Assembly (NCBI RefSeq): GCF_005239225.2 | Contig: NC_133288.1 | Location: 7,025,035 to 7,089,034, forward strand | DNA: 64,000 nt | From: Populus alba | Lineage: Eukaryota > Streptophyta > Magnoliopsida > Malpighiales > Salicaceae | Reading direction: 5' to 3' | Shown here: positions 1 through 14,289 of the stretch, one piece after another | Layout of the letters: each line of letters opens with the position of its first letter | Position numbering within the stretch: the stretch's first letter is position 1 | Position numbers and translations under genes: made by a program | Notes under the pieces: model-generated | Seen by the model: the letters and a program-made list of their open reading frames with translations, nothing else | Told to the model about the DNA's origin: nothing | The model's database searches: none

Positions 1-1900
1 AAATTATGAAGACGTAGTAGACCAAATTATTCTTCAAAGGTGACTAAGTTACTCGATAGACAAGTAACAATAGAATTAAAAAAAAGATACAAAAAGAATC
101 ATAAGTAAGTTATATTGGTTTAGAATATAGAAAAGAGATATTTAGAGCTCAAAGAAGAAACACTGAAAGTCAAACATCAGGGATTGAAAAAATTAAGTGT
201 GATCCAAGACCAGAATCATGTCAAGATATAAAGAACAAGAATTAAATGAGTTTTAAATGAAGAGAAAATTTGAAATTAGAAAATTCAAATCATTCCAGAA
301 AAAACCACTTGATATAACAATAAATAAGGGTATTAAAATTTTTTCAATTACCCATTCAATCTTAATTTGAAAAATATAATTGTTTATATATTGATGATTC
401 TTATATATGGTATTTAAGGTTAGGACATATTAATAAGGAAAAAAATTGAAAATAATGGTAAATATAGGTTTAATTCCTAACATCAACGTGCAATTTAATG
501 CTTGTGAGCCATGTATTTTGGTAAAAATGACAATACAATCTTTTTCTAATAGATTAAAATCTAGTGAATATTTAGTTATTGTTCACTTTGATGTATACGG
601 TTCTTTGAATGTTAAAATCCATAAGTGTTTGGAATATTTTGTCACCTTTATTGATGACTTCTCTCATTATAATTATATATATTTGATGCGTAAAAAAATT
701 GATGTTTTGAAAAAATTTCAAGTTTATAAAATGAAGTTGAAAATCAATTAGAGGGGATTATAAAAATTATTAGATCTGATTATGGTGGAGAATACATGTC
801 TAATTTATTTGATAATTTTTTAAAACAACATGGTATTTTTTCATGCCTTGTTCTCTACAACAAAACAATGTTGTTGAAATGTGCAATATAACTCTACTTA
901 ATATAATAAAATATGTTTTATGTCATTCTGTTTTTAGTTTATATTATTTAGGTGAAGCCATAATTACTACTCGATATTTGTTAAATTTGGTTCCTACTAA
1001 AATTTATAATAGAACTATATATGGATTGTGGACAGGAAAAAAACCAAATTAAAATCATTTTAAGAGTTTGGTGATATTTTGATCATATACTCATCCCATC
1101 ATATATAAGAAATAAATTAGATAGTAAGACCATTAAGGGTAATTTTATTGGATACGGTAAAAATTTAAAAAGTTGAAAGTAGAGATGCAAGAATTTTAGA
1201 GGAACAAAATTAAATATGATGGGTTAATTGGTAAATATAAAGCAAAATTAGTTGCTAAATATTTTACACAAAAACACCCATTATAAATTATGAAAAGACA
1301 TATTCACCAATTGTTAAATTCATTTGATAAGAAATCTAATGTTTATTATTGTTATGTTAGACTTAGAATTATTTCATATAGATAACAACCTAAGGTTGCA
1401 AAATTAAAGGTAAAGAAAATAAGGTATGCAAGCTTAAAAAATCTCTGTATAGTCTCAAGTAATCTTTAAAGAAATGTTACTATACTTTCCATAATGCTAT
1501 TATTAAATATGGTTTTATAGCTAATCAATTTGATCATTGTGTTTATCATTGGAATAGTATGGATATTTTTTTTATTTTTATCTTTATATGTTGATGATAT
1601 TTTGATTGTTGGTAATGATGTTGCATATATTAATAAATTGAAATGATTTTTGAAATTCCATTTTAAGATGAAAGACTTAGGTGAAGCATCATATGCATTA
1701 GGTATCTAAATTATTCGAGATAAAAAATGTAGAACTCTTTATCTATCTTAAGAGATCAAATATTTAGATAAGATATTAAAATAATTCCACCTGGATAATT
1801 TTAACTCAATGATTACTCTTATTCATAAATAAATGAATTACTATCTAAGAAAATGCATGGAGTTATTCTCGATCTAAGTACAACCATGCAATGAAAGTTT
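1..1900 (+). mobile_element. Decayed Ty1/copia retrotransposon (integrase and reverse transcriptase remains)
   Basis: Three reading frames broken by stops give copia polyprotein pieces in the normal order. Around 390-445 there is a GAG-pre-integrase motif (YIWYLRLGHINKE-like). Positions 446-1190 hold integrase core pieces, including FVTFIDDFSHYNYIYLM and, near 1000-1050, the downstream LVPTKIYN...LWTGKKPN stretch. Near 1590-1640 the reverse transcriptase catalytic box appears as YVDDILIVGND. No LTR, primer site or intact ORF was found, and the left end lies outside the window. The many stops and frameshifts mean it is an old, inactive copy. Confidence 0.85.
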
Positions 1901-2939
1901 TTTTTTATATGAAAACGTATATATTTTATGTTCTTTTTGGATTATTTTTTTATATGAAAACTACTATTTATTAATTACAATTACAAGCCTACTAGTTACA
2001 GCCTATTTCAATTATTATTTGTTGACGTCAATATTTAATTGTTACAATTGTAGTTTGGTTATATGTCTAGTATTGTTTGTTAAAGTGTAAAACTTCATTT
2101 CTCTTCATTGAGGCAAACATACAAAAACCCGAAATAATGAGTGATTTAGGATTTTATCCAAATAAAAGGATAAAAACCCGAAACCTGAAATAATTGAGAC
2201 AAACACACAAAAACCTAAAACTTTAATTTTGTGTGGTTTTTCTTGTCTTTATTTTGGTAGCTTTTAATTTATATTTTATAAAGGAGTTTGTTATGCTACT
2301 ATCCAAAATATCTAGAGAAATAATATTATCTTTAATATTCTTAATCATAAAAATTAACTATCTTATCTCCTAAAAAATATCAGATCATATAAAATCTCAG
2401 TTAAATGCAATAACCTAATAGTTAGTTTGATGAAGTTGATACATCCATTTGGCCACCTTGTTCAATGATTTTTTAAACAATAAACGTGATATTTGTTATA
2501 AGTGATCAATTATTTATATGAAATTTTAAAAATTGAATTACTAAAATGTACATATGAAATTTTATACAACTTAATATTTTTAACTAATAAGATAGTGGTT
2601 CAATTGATATTCATTATCTTTTTTTCTTTTTAAAAAATCTTGAATTTAAATCTTTTATTTATAACCAAAATTTCATACGATTTGGATTTCAATTAAAATT
2701 TGTCTTCATGTAATTATATTTCCAATAAATGATTCTACAAGAAAGATTTTCATGTAAAATAATCTTTTTATAATATATATATATATATATCTCCAATTTT
2801 AATAAGTGTAAAATGAAATGTTTATAATTCAAATACGAGTAATTAAAAGCTAGTCGGAAAATATTTAAAAATGCAAGCAAAAATAATTCATCTAATTACT
2901 CGATAAGACTTTTAGACAATAGACCATAAACATAGGAAC
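1901..2939. other. AT-rich intergenic DNA
   Basis: Very AT-rich with poly-A/T runs and a short (TA)n tract near 2775-2791. The only ORF here is a low-complexity one on the minus strand, not credible as a gene. No recognisable element. Confidence 0.6.
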
Positions 2940-3034
2940 CATAGAGTGCTTACTTAGATAATGGTGACCCAATAGCAACAAACCGTTCCCAGCAGCATTC
3001 AATATTCAAAACTCTCCATATACCGGCTTCATCC

Positions 3035-3080
3035 ACTCACTCTCTCTCCTCTCTCTCTCGCTCTCTCCCTCTCTCTCCTC
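3035..3080 (+). repeat. CT-rich microsatellite in the 5' leader
   Basis: A pyrimidine tract of CTCTCTCC-type units lies directly before the ATG at 3083. Such CT tracts are common in plant 5' UTRs near transcription starts, which supports the chosen start codon. Confidence 0.7.
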
Positions 3081-3082
3081 CC

Positions 3083-4144
3083 ATGGAGCACGTTAATATC
3101 ACACCAAACCTCAAAGAACAATCCCATCAATCCAAACCCAAAAAGACCAGGACAATAATCAGCCGTTTCCTTGGATTTTTTGGATTTTCTAGGAAACCAA
3201 GATCATTTCCCGAGAAAAAACCCAACAAAATTGATATCCTCCCAGAAAGAAAGAAATTAAAGAGACAAAGAAGTTGGTTTCCTTGGTCATGGTTTTGCAT
3301 CAAGAGCCCAGGCACCAAAACAGTCCCCCTGGACTCTACCGTGCCTGACAGTAAGAGAACTCCTAATGCTTCAAAGTCAAAGCGTCAAAAACCCTTAACC
3401 AGTCACGGGACGCCCCGTCAAACTCCGGCAAGAGTCAGTTCAGATCGAGCGCCGAAAGAGAGACCGGAGCAGGTATGTGAAAAACACTAACCAAGAAAAA
3501 TTAGCAATGGCGTATTTTAGCAAAATTTAGCCAACTTTGGCGTAAGTTAGGATAACTAGAAGGTAGTTAATTATCATGTTCTGTTTCAGACATGGTACAG
3601 GTCTGAGCAAGACATCGTCCTCGAAAATGGGAAACCTTCGGATCACGCGGAAAATCCAAAGGACGGCACGAGTAAAAAACGGCTGTCCTTTCGCCGGAAA
3701 ATAGATGCTATAAGAACCGGCACGAGCCAACCCGGTTCACCGGAAGTCAAGGCAAAGTCCATTCGAATCGTATCGATAACCCGATCAACATCCTCCCCCT
3801 CACTGCCTCATGAAAAACCAGCAACAGTGCCAAACACGCGGGGGAGATCCTGGGTCACGGCTGGGAAGCCCCGTAAAGAAAACGATCGTCCAAATGGGAA
3901 GAAACTTGACCCGTTGGTCGGTATGTCGATTGTTGTTATGACCTTGATGATAATGTTGCTATGGGGCAAATTATTTGCCATTCTTTGTGCCTCCGCTTGG
4001 TTCTACTTTGTCCCTCGATTAAGAAGTGAAGACGACGTGAAAAATGGTTTGATTCAAAGAGAATTTAATCTTGATTCCGATGACTATAAGAAGAGAGTGG
4101 TCTTAGAGGGATTCCTTGAGCGCAAAGGTCGCTCTATATCATGA
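3083..4144 (+). CDS. Plant-specific membrane protein of unknown function (At5g23160-like)
   Basis: Two exons, 3083-3472 and 3590-4144, joined at phase 0 across a 117-bp intron (donor GTATGT, acceptor TTTCAG), give 314 residues. The first two thirds are very basic and rich in Ser, Pro, Lys and Arg, and probably disordered. A hydrophobic stretch at about residues 240-271 (IVVMTLMIMLLWG then FAILCASAWFYFV) should cross a membrane once, or form a hairpin. The short tail after it contains PRLRSEDD. Length and the hydrophobic block resemble the uncharacterised Arabidopsis protein At5g23160 as I recall it; the location next to a HUA2/CLPP2 block agrees. Function is unknown, and localisation is inferred only from the hydrophobic segment. 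The ATG follows a CT-rich leader and no upstream in-frame ATG competes. Confidence 0.85.
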
Positions 4145-4929
4145 GTTTTGGTTGCTTAGATAAAATTTTCACTCTCTCTAATTAAATGTGCATATTTCTC
4201 TTTTCATAAATATTTTTGAATCACCTTGAGCATTTAATTTTCAAGAATTATCTTCCTGTTTTTCAAAATTCTAGATGTATATGACTTACATGTTAGTTAT
4301 GGCGATGCTCTTTTCTTTTCTTGGTGGCATCTTGTGTGAATTATCTGTAGAGTATGTCTAAACTTGTCAAAAAGTATAGTCAAAGCTCTAGAAGTGTGCA
4401 TAGTTTCTACATTTTTGTTGTTTTTTGATTGGCTTTCATATGGGTCACGTGATGTTGAAATTACTAAAATGTTTCCTGTCCATATAGAGGGTTTGGCGGC
4501 TAGCTCGTGGCGGTCAGTTATTGGTGCCTATTGCTTGGCAACACCACCAAACCACTAGGGGATTAAGAAAAGACAGAGGCAAATCAGTAATGTTAATTTT
4601 TGCTGATGAATTATATTTTAGTCCCTATAGATTCATAATGTTCCATGTTGGCTCCATCGTTTGACTTCTTCAAAGTTGATCTCATGGTTTTGAAAACCTT
4701 TCAGATTGGCCCTCCACCATAGAATAGCTAACGTACAAAACGTAATGGAGTGCCCTTTCCTTCATCTCCTATGCTTGCCATAGCCACCATCGAAGTTCTT
4801 AACTCAAAAGGCTCAAAGACAATAGAGCTCCCCTTAGCATTCATTTACTTGAAGGATTAACATGGTAAAGTTTCTAATATAGAGAGTGAAAAGGAACATT
4901 TTTCAATGAAGGGGCTAGAATCGTTTGCT
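4145..4929. other. 3' flank and intergenic DNA
   Basis: Downstream of the membrane-protein gene. Probable 3' UTR over the first few hundred bases, then non-coding DNA with no ORF longer than about 64 codons and no element I can name. Confidence 0.5.
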
Positions 4930-5105
4930 CAATTTTTTTTTAATAATTATAGGTGTCTGGGTTAATTTACGTGCATCTCGATTAATTTTCCGAGATCCTA
5001 AAATTAACGATTAGGTAAGTCTTTAATAGTCTTGAGATTTGTGGCACTCTAACTGGTGATTTCTGGAAAGCAAATCCTGAGTTTGATCAATTAAATTACA
5101 CTTCT
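4930..5105 (-). mobile_element. Diverged AU-like SINE
   Basis: Read on the minus strand this has the layout of the plant AU SINE: a diverged pol III box B (CCAGTTAGAGTGCC near 5050), a middle part with TTACCTAATCGTTAAT, the conserved tail resembling ATTAGTCGAGGTGCGCGTAA, then CCAGACACC and a poly-A run (poly-T on the + strand near 4932-4942). It is more decayed than the copy at 18340-18533. Identified from remembered family features, with no alignment run. Confidence 0.6.
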
Positions 5106-5639
5106 CAGAGTTAATTTGCTTGATATTTGCTTATATAGTTTATGCTTTATTTTTTATGGGCTACTATTTGGTATATATTTGTGTTTGTCCCCCCTTTTTT
5201 TCCCAACAGTTATCCGAAGAAAAAAGCTGCGTTTTAAAAATATGAACAAAACATAGACTATTTCTAATGGATTTGGTGGTACCAACTCAATTTTTGTTTT
5301 AAATAAAAGCCCTAATGGATAATGTGATTGCGTTTGAAGTTTGAATATGTAAAAATGATAAGAGGCCGTGCCTTCCACGTTATCTCATTTCATGTCATCT
5401 TGATAAAGAGATCAAATTAATCAAATGAAGACCTTTTGCTAATGTTTAGTTAGGGTCTTAATTAACTTCTTCTAAAAGAGGAAAAATGAAAGGGACTTTA
5501 CTTAAGTAGCGATTTGTATATGCAATGAGTATTAACCGAAAAAAAACAAAGGAGCAGAGGGTTTTCCTTTACCTCTTCTCACGTTACAATATTATTCATC
5601 GGAATAATTTTTCTTTTTGTTTTTTTGCTTTTAAATTTT
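5106..5639. other. Intergenic DNA
   Basis: Nothing recognisable. A 74-codon minus-strand ORF at 5154-5378 has no familiar features and is probably chance. Confidence 0.5.
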
Positions 5640-6475
5640 TATTTTTATTCATTTTTATTTTATTTTTTAATATTAGATTTATTAAAAATTAAGTTTCATA
5701 ATTTTTTCAATTTATATTTTATACAATTATCTCTTTCTAATGACTCGGATCATGAGTTTAATGAATTAACTCGAGTTTTATTTTTTTTCTAATTGATTTT
5801 TTTTTTCAATTATATCCTTTAACATTGAGTTGACTGAAAATTAAATTTTATGATTTTTTTTATTTTTTTCTAAGAAATTATCCTCATCTCATGACTTGAA
5901 TCAAAAGTTTGGCTTGTTAATCCTAGTTGACTTGAATTATTTTTTGTGTTTTTTTAATTATTTTTTTTAATTTTATCTTTCAATACTGGTTGATTAAGAA
6001 TCGAGTTTTTAAATTTTTTATTTTTTTTATATTAGGTTATCTAACCTGGGTTGTGAGTTTGACATGTTAACTCATGTTGACTTGGATTATTTTCTTGGAT
6101 CCTTTTTTAATTGATTTTTTTTAGTTTTGTCCTTCAGCATTAGGTTTATTGAAAATTAAACTTTATAATTTTTTTTTTATTTTCTTTCTACAGAATTATC
6201 ATGATCTCTTGACCTAGATTAATGGATTAACCCGAATCAATCTAATATATTATTATCTTAATGTTTATTAAAAAAAATTCATCTTAAATATTTATTTTGA
6301 ATCAAATTATATTTTTACATGTCTTTTGGGTTGTTTTTTAACCCACCAAGATAATCGATTCACATTAAATTAATCCTTAGATTATTTAAATTTTTTATTA
6401 GAAAAATATCAATAATGTCTAAATATTTTTTTATATTAAAAAAATTAATTCAACTTGCAGCACGGTAAAATAATC
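5640..6475. repeat. T-rich degenerate repeat array, possible Helitron-type relic
   Basis: About four imperfect units of roughly 130-150 bp. Each has long T runs, a TTTAGTTTTATCCTTCAACATT-like segment, a GAAAATTAAACTTTATAATTT-like segment, and a piece resembling CATGAGTTTGACATGTTAACTC followed by GTTGACTTGGATTATTTT. The array ends with GCAGCACGGTAAAATAATCTAG followed by T, which resembles a Helitron 3' end (half-hairpin, then CTRR before a host T). The same kind of sequence recurs at 42540-43605. The Helitron link is inference. Confidence 0.45.
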
Positions 6476-7204
6476 TAGTAATTATCTAAGCTGGATTGAA
6501 AAAAAACCTTTCACCTTTGGTCATTGTCACTAGCTTGTCGCCAGCATCTCTTATATCATATTTTATTATTATAGTGTAAGCTAAAACTGTTGCTGCTTTT
6601 ATTGTAACAACTAATAATGTGGATTGTAAGTGTAATTCATAAAAAACCAGTTTGTTACTCAATTTTTTTATTTAAAAAAATCAATTCGATTCTTAAAATT
6701 CTCATATTCATCATTTTTAATTTCCATTATGTATCATAATATTTTATTAAATCTTAAACAAATATGTACAAATCGGCCAATAATTCTTTAAATATTACTC
6801 AGGGTCAAAAATAAATAAATCGTGAAAATCTATTATAAAATAAAACTACATAAATTTACATCAAACATGCTGATATCCAAGACTAAGAGAAACTATTAGA
6901 TTACTTTGGAAGTACGAGTGATAAAATTAAAAACATGTAAAGGTAAAATAAAACAGTAATAATTGTAAAGAAAAAAATAAACTTAATATAAAGTAATTTA
7001 TATAAAAGATAAAGCATAAAATTGTAAATAACTCACAAAGTAAATTGCAAGAAAGCTTAATTACAAGAAAGATAAATTGTTGAAAAGCTTGAAAGAAACT
7101 TGTATTAAAATTAGTATCGAGGTAGTTCAAAGAATGACAATGAACCGTTCCTTTTAATAATAATTCTTAGACCTAATTCTTATCCTATAAATTAAGAAAA
7201 ATAA
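6476..7204. other. AT-rich intergenic DNA
   Basis: Low-complexity AT-rich sequence. The 67-codon minus-strand ORF (6927-7130) is Phe/Leu-rich translation of A-rich DNA and not credible. No element recognised. Confidence 0.5.
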
Positions 7205-9225
7205 TAGACCTAGGGTGATGCAAGAAGTCCTTCCTCATTCAAACCCACACCTGATGACTACAATCCCAATCAAACCCATAATTCATAGCTAGAACCCCAT
7301 TTAAAACCACATTGATGACTCACTTTATTCGAAACCACGACTGATGGCTAACCCCGTTTTGTTTTCTATGCTAACCGACTAATATAAATATATAGCCGCT
7401 CTTCCATTTATGATCCATCAAGTGAGTGTAGTGTATTGTGTGATAAACACAAGAAAGAGTTTGAGAGATTCATACCTATTGATTATCAAATACAGGGGTG
7501 GTGTAGAGTTTCTTTGTTGAGAAAAATATTTAGTGATAAAATTGGGTTCTTAGTGTTACGATCTTTTTTTTTTCTCTAAAATTTTGTCTTTCTTGTTCTT
7601 TGGTTATGTATTTTTCTATGTATATTTATGTTAATTGATATCAACGTTATGCCAATTGATATTAAAGTCCAATAATCTCTTGTAGTTGGTTATTGTATGC
7701 TATTAAATAATCATAGTTGGTGGAGGTCACAAGACATGGGCCTGTTCATGTAGAGGGTGATGATGAGGTTCCATCTAAGAAATAAAATGTCAAAGAACTA
7801 GTGATTAAGGACTTACGGAGATAAGTTACAGAAGTACCACATTGATTAGCAATGAAAGACTTATATAAGGAAGCTATAGAATTAACACATTAATTAGCAG
7901 AGAAGAACCTAAATGAGAGAGACCATGCTAGTTTTAAGAGCCTATTTTAGAGGTATAAGTAGAGGAGGCAACCTCTTGATCGAGATCTACTAGACAAATT
8001 TTAGCAACAAAACAATGGTGTTGAAACTAAAGTTCTTAATTAATTATTCTAGTTTTTTTGTGGATTAAAATCAACTGTCACAATTTGATAAGGAAGAAGC
8101 TCAAGATGTTATTGATATTGAGGGTTGCAAAAATCATAAAAATTTTGTAAATTGGGATTTACAAGGATTCTCTCATGTAAGTAAATAATTGTTTGATATT
8201 CTAACCAAGTTCTTTGGAGCTAACTTTGATAATGTTGAAGTAATAGAAATTTTAAGCCATAAAAAAATCAATAAACCACTTTTTTGTACCATGCCAGTAA
8301 TCAAGTATTTAAAGTTGATGCTTGATAAATTTTGAAGTGGTTTTATTGTGTTTTAAAAACATGTGTTACTATAAAAGAAACTATTAGTTGATGTTAATGA
8401 CAATAATGTTATGCTAGATTTTGAATTCAATGTTTGGTTAGGATATTTTGATCAAGCATTTGTATTAAAGAATAAGAAGACATCCTACAAAGAGCCCAAA
8501 GGGAGTGCATTGTATGATGTTTTGAGAGATTTATATGCCAAATTTCTTTGTATTAATTGTTTAGTAAAGGAACTGCTTTAGTGGTTGGCAAGCAGGTGCT
8601 TGTCAATAAACCTAGCAACTAGTTTTACTAAGTAACAATAGTTATTGTTGATGAATAGGAAAATAGTTGCTAACAAACCTTTATATGTTACACTTTCTAT
8701 GAGAAAATAAGATAAAGTAGAAAGGTTGTACGCTCGATTTTCTTGAATACAACTAGACATAGACTTAACTTTAATTGGATATCCATAAAAAACAAGGTAA
8801 GAGTAATTTGAACTTGAGGAAGAATTTTTTTTTATCCAGAAAAACTGTTATAGGAAGTTTTACCCCATTCAAAGCCATAATTGATGAATACCTATAATTA
8901 ATGACTTAACCCATCAATCAAACTCATAATTGATCACTTATAATTGATGAATACCTATAATTAATGACTTAACCCATCAATTAAACTCATAATTGATTAC
9001 TATAACCCTATTCACAATCATAATTAATGACTAACCCCATTTTATTTTTTATGCTAACCAACCAGTATAAAATAGATAGACTCTCTTCCTTTTATGATCT
9101 ATTAAATGAGTGTATTTTAGCGTGTGATAAACACAAGTGAGAGATAGAGATTAGTACCTACAAATTATAAAATATAGGGGTGGTGTTGATTTCATTTCTA
9201 GAGGAAAATATTAAGTGATATTTTT
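7205..9225 (+). mobile_element. Relic of an LTR retrotransposon with two diverged LTRs
   Basis: Two directly repeated blocks of about 370 bp flank about 1.3 kb of broken coding-like DNA. Block 1 (about 7205-7580) and block 2 (about 8845-9225) share, in order, an ATGCTAACC-type segment, a TTTATGATC..ATCAA segment, GTGTGATAAACACAAG, and ...GGGGTGGTGT...GAAAATATT..AGTGATA. Just inside block 1, GATATCAACGTTATG near 7638 could be a mutated methionine-tRNA primer site. The inside has short Lys/Glu-rich pieces (around 7780-7960) in frames full of stops; I could not assign them to gag or pol, so the superfamily is open. Block 2 also contains a 60-bp internal duplication. Confidence 0.6.
8880..8996. 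repeat. Tandem duplication inside the right LTR-like block
   Basis: A segment containing GATGAATACCTATAATTAAT and a second shared stretch ending AAACTCATAATTGAT occurs twice in direct orientation (about 8880-8932 and 8943-8996), nearly identical. Confidence 0.75.
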
Positions 9226-9380
9226 ATACATAGTTGATTAGATAATACAAGAACTAGGTTCAAATGAAAAACTAAGTTATTTCATGCTTATTCCGATGAT
9301 GAATGGTGAGTTGTGCTTATAATGATTTTTATATCTCGGTATACGAAGTGTGGTATAATAAAATATTTTTAACAAAAAAT

Positions 9381-9903
9381 CACCTATATAAGTAAGAAAT
9401 GTAACCACCTCTTTGAGAATTCCAATAAAGATTGCATTATCTAAAGCACTCATAAATTGAAGAGTTATTCATAATTAAAATGAACACAACAGTGAGAACG
9501 AAAGAAAATCTCTAGGTAAAGAACTTTATGAGCACTATTGTTTTGGCTTACACAAACAAGACATCATATTCACTATTTAACGAGTAAATATGATAGTATT
9601 TCACTAAGGAATGTTAAAAGCTAAAGTTATTTATCCTAATATATTGACCACCTATATAAGTAAGAAATGTGACCATCTTTTTGAGAATTCCAATAAAAAT
9701 TGCATTATCTGAAGCACTCATAAATTCAAGAGTTGTTCAGAATTAAAATGAACACAACCAAAGAAAATCTCTAGGTAAAAAACTTTATGAGCACTATTGT
9801 TTTGGCTTACACAAACAAGATATCATGTTTACTATTTAGGGAGTAAATTTGATAGTATTTTACTAAGGAAGGTTCAAAACTAAAGTTATTTATCCTAATA
9901 TAG
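9381..9903. repeat. Direct tandem duplication, 268-bp period
   Basis: Unit 1 (9381-9648) and unit 2 (9649-9903) both start CACCTATATAAGTAAGAAAT and stay close to their ends (TTATCCTAATATAGTG-like). Unit 2 lacks about 10 bases (AGTGAGAACG region). No ORF in either; neither looks like a known element. Confidence 0.85.
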
Positions 9904-10164
9904 TGATTCATTAAATCAATATCTCCAAACAAATTTTTGAGTTGTTTTAAAATTGGTAAGACAATTTCTATTCATGAGAGTAATTATTGGAAGTTTGTTT
10001 AAATAACATGGTTAATATGCATATTTGATACCAAATTAAAGTAATGTCCACCAAATTTTGGGGTTAAAATTGTGTTGAAGTTTAATCTTCAACATGTACT
10101 TTTTAACATAGAATATTAACATGATTTAAATAAATTATGAATGAATGAGAAGTTGATTTCAAAG

Positions 10165-10560
10165 CACCCTTAGAATGGTATATTTTGATGAAACCTAAAA
10201 TGCTCTAAAAAACTTTATTTCACATTGAAAAGAAATAACACTTTCCTAGTGTTTATAAAGTAAATAGTTGAAAAAAAAAAAAGATTTGGCCCAAAAGAAA
10301 CCAAACTTTTAGAGGGGAAATATTTTATACAAATTAGGTTTTAGGCTTAAACTCACATACACGAGTGAGTGTTGGCACGACCCAACTTGTGCTCTAGTTT
10401 CAAGCATGACTTGGCCCGACATATATTTCTTGTTAAATAATATTTAAGACCACAATTTTTATTTTTATTTTTACTAACTGAAATTTAGACTTGGATTAAC
10501 CTATTGTTTATCCAATCAACCCATGAATATTAACATTTCTTCCTTTTAAAATTTGACAGT
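10165..10560. repeat. Dispersed repeat, copy 1
   Basis: Shares an ordered series of blocks with 45865-46300: TTTTGATGAAACC, CTCTAAAAAACTTTAT, a GAAAAGAAATAAC segment, TTTGGCCCAAAAGAAACC..AACTTTTAGA, TAGGTTTT..CTTAAACTCA, and ..GACCCAACT..GAGCT. No coding potential. It may be an LTR fragment; that is inference. Confidence 0.6.
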
Positions 10561-10732
10561 TCTTTTAGCTAAAAAAATACAAGTTTATAGTAGTACTATA
10601 TTCAAATTTAATTTTTAATTTATAATAATTAATCAAAAGTTAATATTTAAAAATAAATTATAATTACTACCATAATTAATTTCTCAACTTTTATAACAAT
10701 ATCACTAACGCCACCTCTAGCAAGATTTTGAA

Positions 10733-10954
10733 AGGTGTTTGGGAGTGTTATTGCTGTTGCTTTTCAAAGTGTTTTTTCATTTAGAAAAGCATGTCAATAA
10801 TATTTTTTTTATTTTTTAAAAATTATTTTTGAGATTAGCACATCAAAATGATTTGAAAACATAAAAAAATATTAATTTAAAATAAAAAAATAAAAAAAAA
10901 ATTAAAATTTTTTAGAAGTATTTTTAAAAAGCATTCCCAACACAAACACGCTTA
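10733..10954. mobile_element. MITE of the GTGTTTGGGA family
   Basis: Imperfect inverted ends: GTGTTTGGGAGTG at the left and CATTCCCAACACAAACAC at the right, enclosing AT-rich DNA with the family phrase TTTTTAAAAATTATTTTTGA followed by AGCACATCAAAATGATTTG. The same phrase occurs in the copy near 47850 and in the fragment near 53390. Non-coding. Superfamily (hAT or Harbinger) not certain. Confidence 0.6.
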
Positions 10955-11034
10955 GGTCAATCATAATTACACCACCGCTAGCTTTCAAGGGAACGCTATG
11001 ATTAATTTTTAGAAGAAAAACAATTCGGTAAAAT

Positions 11035-11049
11035 GGGGCCCAGGCCCAG
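11035..11049 (+). promoter_or_regulatory. Paired site II elements (GGCCCA/TGGGCY) of the RPL44 promoter
   Basis: GGGGCCCAGGCCCAG carries two overlapping GGCCCA motifs about 135 bp before the RPL44 start codon. Site II elements bind TCP-type factors and, together with telo-boxes, are typical of plant ribosomal-protein promoters. Confidence 0.75.
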
Positions 11050-11108
11050 TATTTTTCTCAGTCCGGATCCGTGACTCGGCCATAATCTTAGTTGTTTAAA
11101 GAAGCTCC

Positions 11109-11117
11109 AAACCCTAA
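11109..11117 (+). promoter_or_regulatory. Telo-box (AAACCCTAA) of RPL44
   Basis: An exact AAACCCTAA lies 64 bp before the ATG and about 60 bp after the site II pair. This combination is the usual signature of coordinated ribosomal-protein gene expression in dividing plant cells. Confidence 0.85.
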
Positions 11118-11180
11118 TCTACCATATTCATTCATCTCCACTTCCTTTGCAGCCAGAGCTCTTCCGCTTCTCCGCCTACA

Positions 11181-12847
<1,667 letters not shown>

Positions 12848-14289
12848 GTGCATCATTTTGTTCTTTCAGGATTTCTTTTAGGTGTCTACTATTTCTAGAA
12901 CCGAGAAGGCAATATGGGATAGTTTTGTTTTATTTGGTTTATTCAAGACTTTGTATCGGTGAAGAAGTTTGAGGTCATTGTGGAATATTGATTATGATGT
13001 TAATCAATTTTGAGCTTATAGTTTGCCGTTGTTGCTTAACGAAATGGACCCAGTCGTTTCTTTAGTGCATTCATAAGAAGGGAAAACGCGGTTGCTGGCT
13101 TGAGAAGGGGCGAGCCTCATCAGTTCCTGAGGAACTAGTGATCTTGATAAGGGAGAGGAGGCGACTGTTGCATAATTTTTTCTTTTATTCGTAAAACTTA
13201 TTTATCAAATATATTTTGGATTTCTTTAGGCAATACTTTGGGCTTAATTGTCACATCCACCCATTAATGGGCCAGACCTCTTTCATGCCCACCAGACCCA
13301 ATCCAACCCAACGTCATGTCGTTTAAAGCCAAAAATTCTCTCCCTTCCAAATTCCAGACTCCACCCTCTCTTTATGCCAAAAAAGGACCTGCCCAACTAA
13401 ATTTATCCCATTCAAAACCCCAATAAAAATCCCTATTTTAATTTTAACTTGCGTTGAAAATAAATTCCCATTTTTACGTGACAGTTATATCATCCATGAA
13501 TTTTATTTTTTTGACAAGCAATATAAAACAGGGTCATTTTATTTTTCACAAGTTTTCTTGCTTGATCATTCTTTTAACCATTTTCATTCGCTCATTCAGA
13601 ACCATTTCATTTCATCTAATTATGAAGTTTTTTTCTTCCCATGATTATTAACCTTCTTTATACTTGAGATTAATTAAAATGGTAAATAAATTTATTTTTC
13701 ATATTATTATTCTAGATTCAAATGCTAGAAAGAGCTGTGAGAAAATAATTTTAATACACATTTTAAACTCTATTAAAAAGGGTATTAATTTTGAATTTGA
13801 TCCAAATAGCTCGGTCTTTTGAAAGAACTTTACTTTTTAATAGAGCTCTTTCAATATTAAATAATATTGCATTTATCATCATATACAATCCACTTTTAAA
13901 AATGTTTTTTTTTTTCAAGTAAACAATCATTTTATTTTAGAAATTATTTACTTCTCATCACACTAACGTTAAATTGTAACTAAGCATTTTCTCAATTAAA
14001 AAGTAAAGACAATTTTATAGTGTAAATAAATAAACCAATAAAGAATTGAAAAACAGGGAAGGCCATAAATATATAGTTAAATACTTTTAAAATAAGCTTA
14101 TAAATTAATTATACAATCTCCTAGAATCCAGTAATTCCACCACTTCCACATAACCAAATCTCCTAATAATGTCCCTCTCCTTAAAAATCACAGTACCCAA
14201 TCTCCTAAACCCAAACAAAATCCCCAGTTTCTCTCAAACGCTCATTTCCCTCTCTCACTCTCTCCAATTCCAAACCCAAATCAACAGCC
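12848..14289. other. RPL44 3' flank and CLPP2 upstream region
   Basis: Likely RPL44 3' UTR to about 13050, then AT-rich DNA. A TGGGCC motif occurs near 13268, far from CLPP2. The last 70 bases before 14290 are pyrimidine-rich (CTCTCACTCTCTCC), as expected of a leader. No gene or named element seen. Confidence 0.5.

Noticed and set aside
13110..13135. Small palindrome AGTTCC-TGA-GGAACT
   Set aside because: Only a six-base stem and no T-run or partner; such short palindromes occur by chance.
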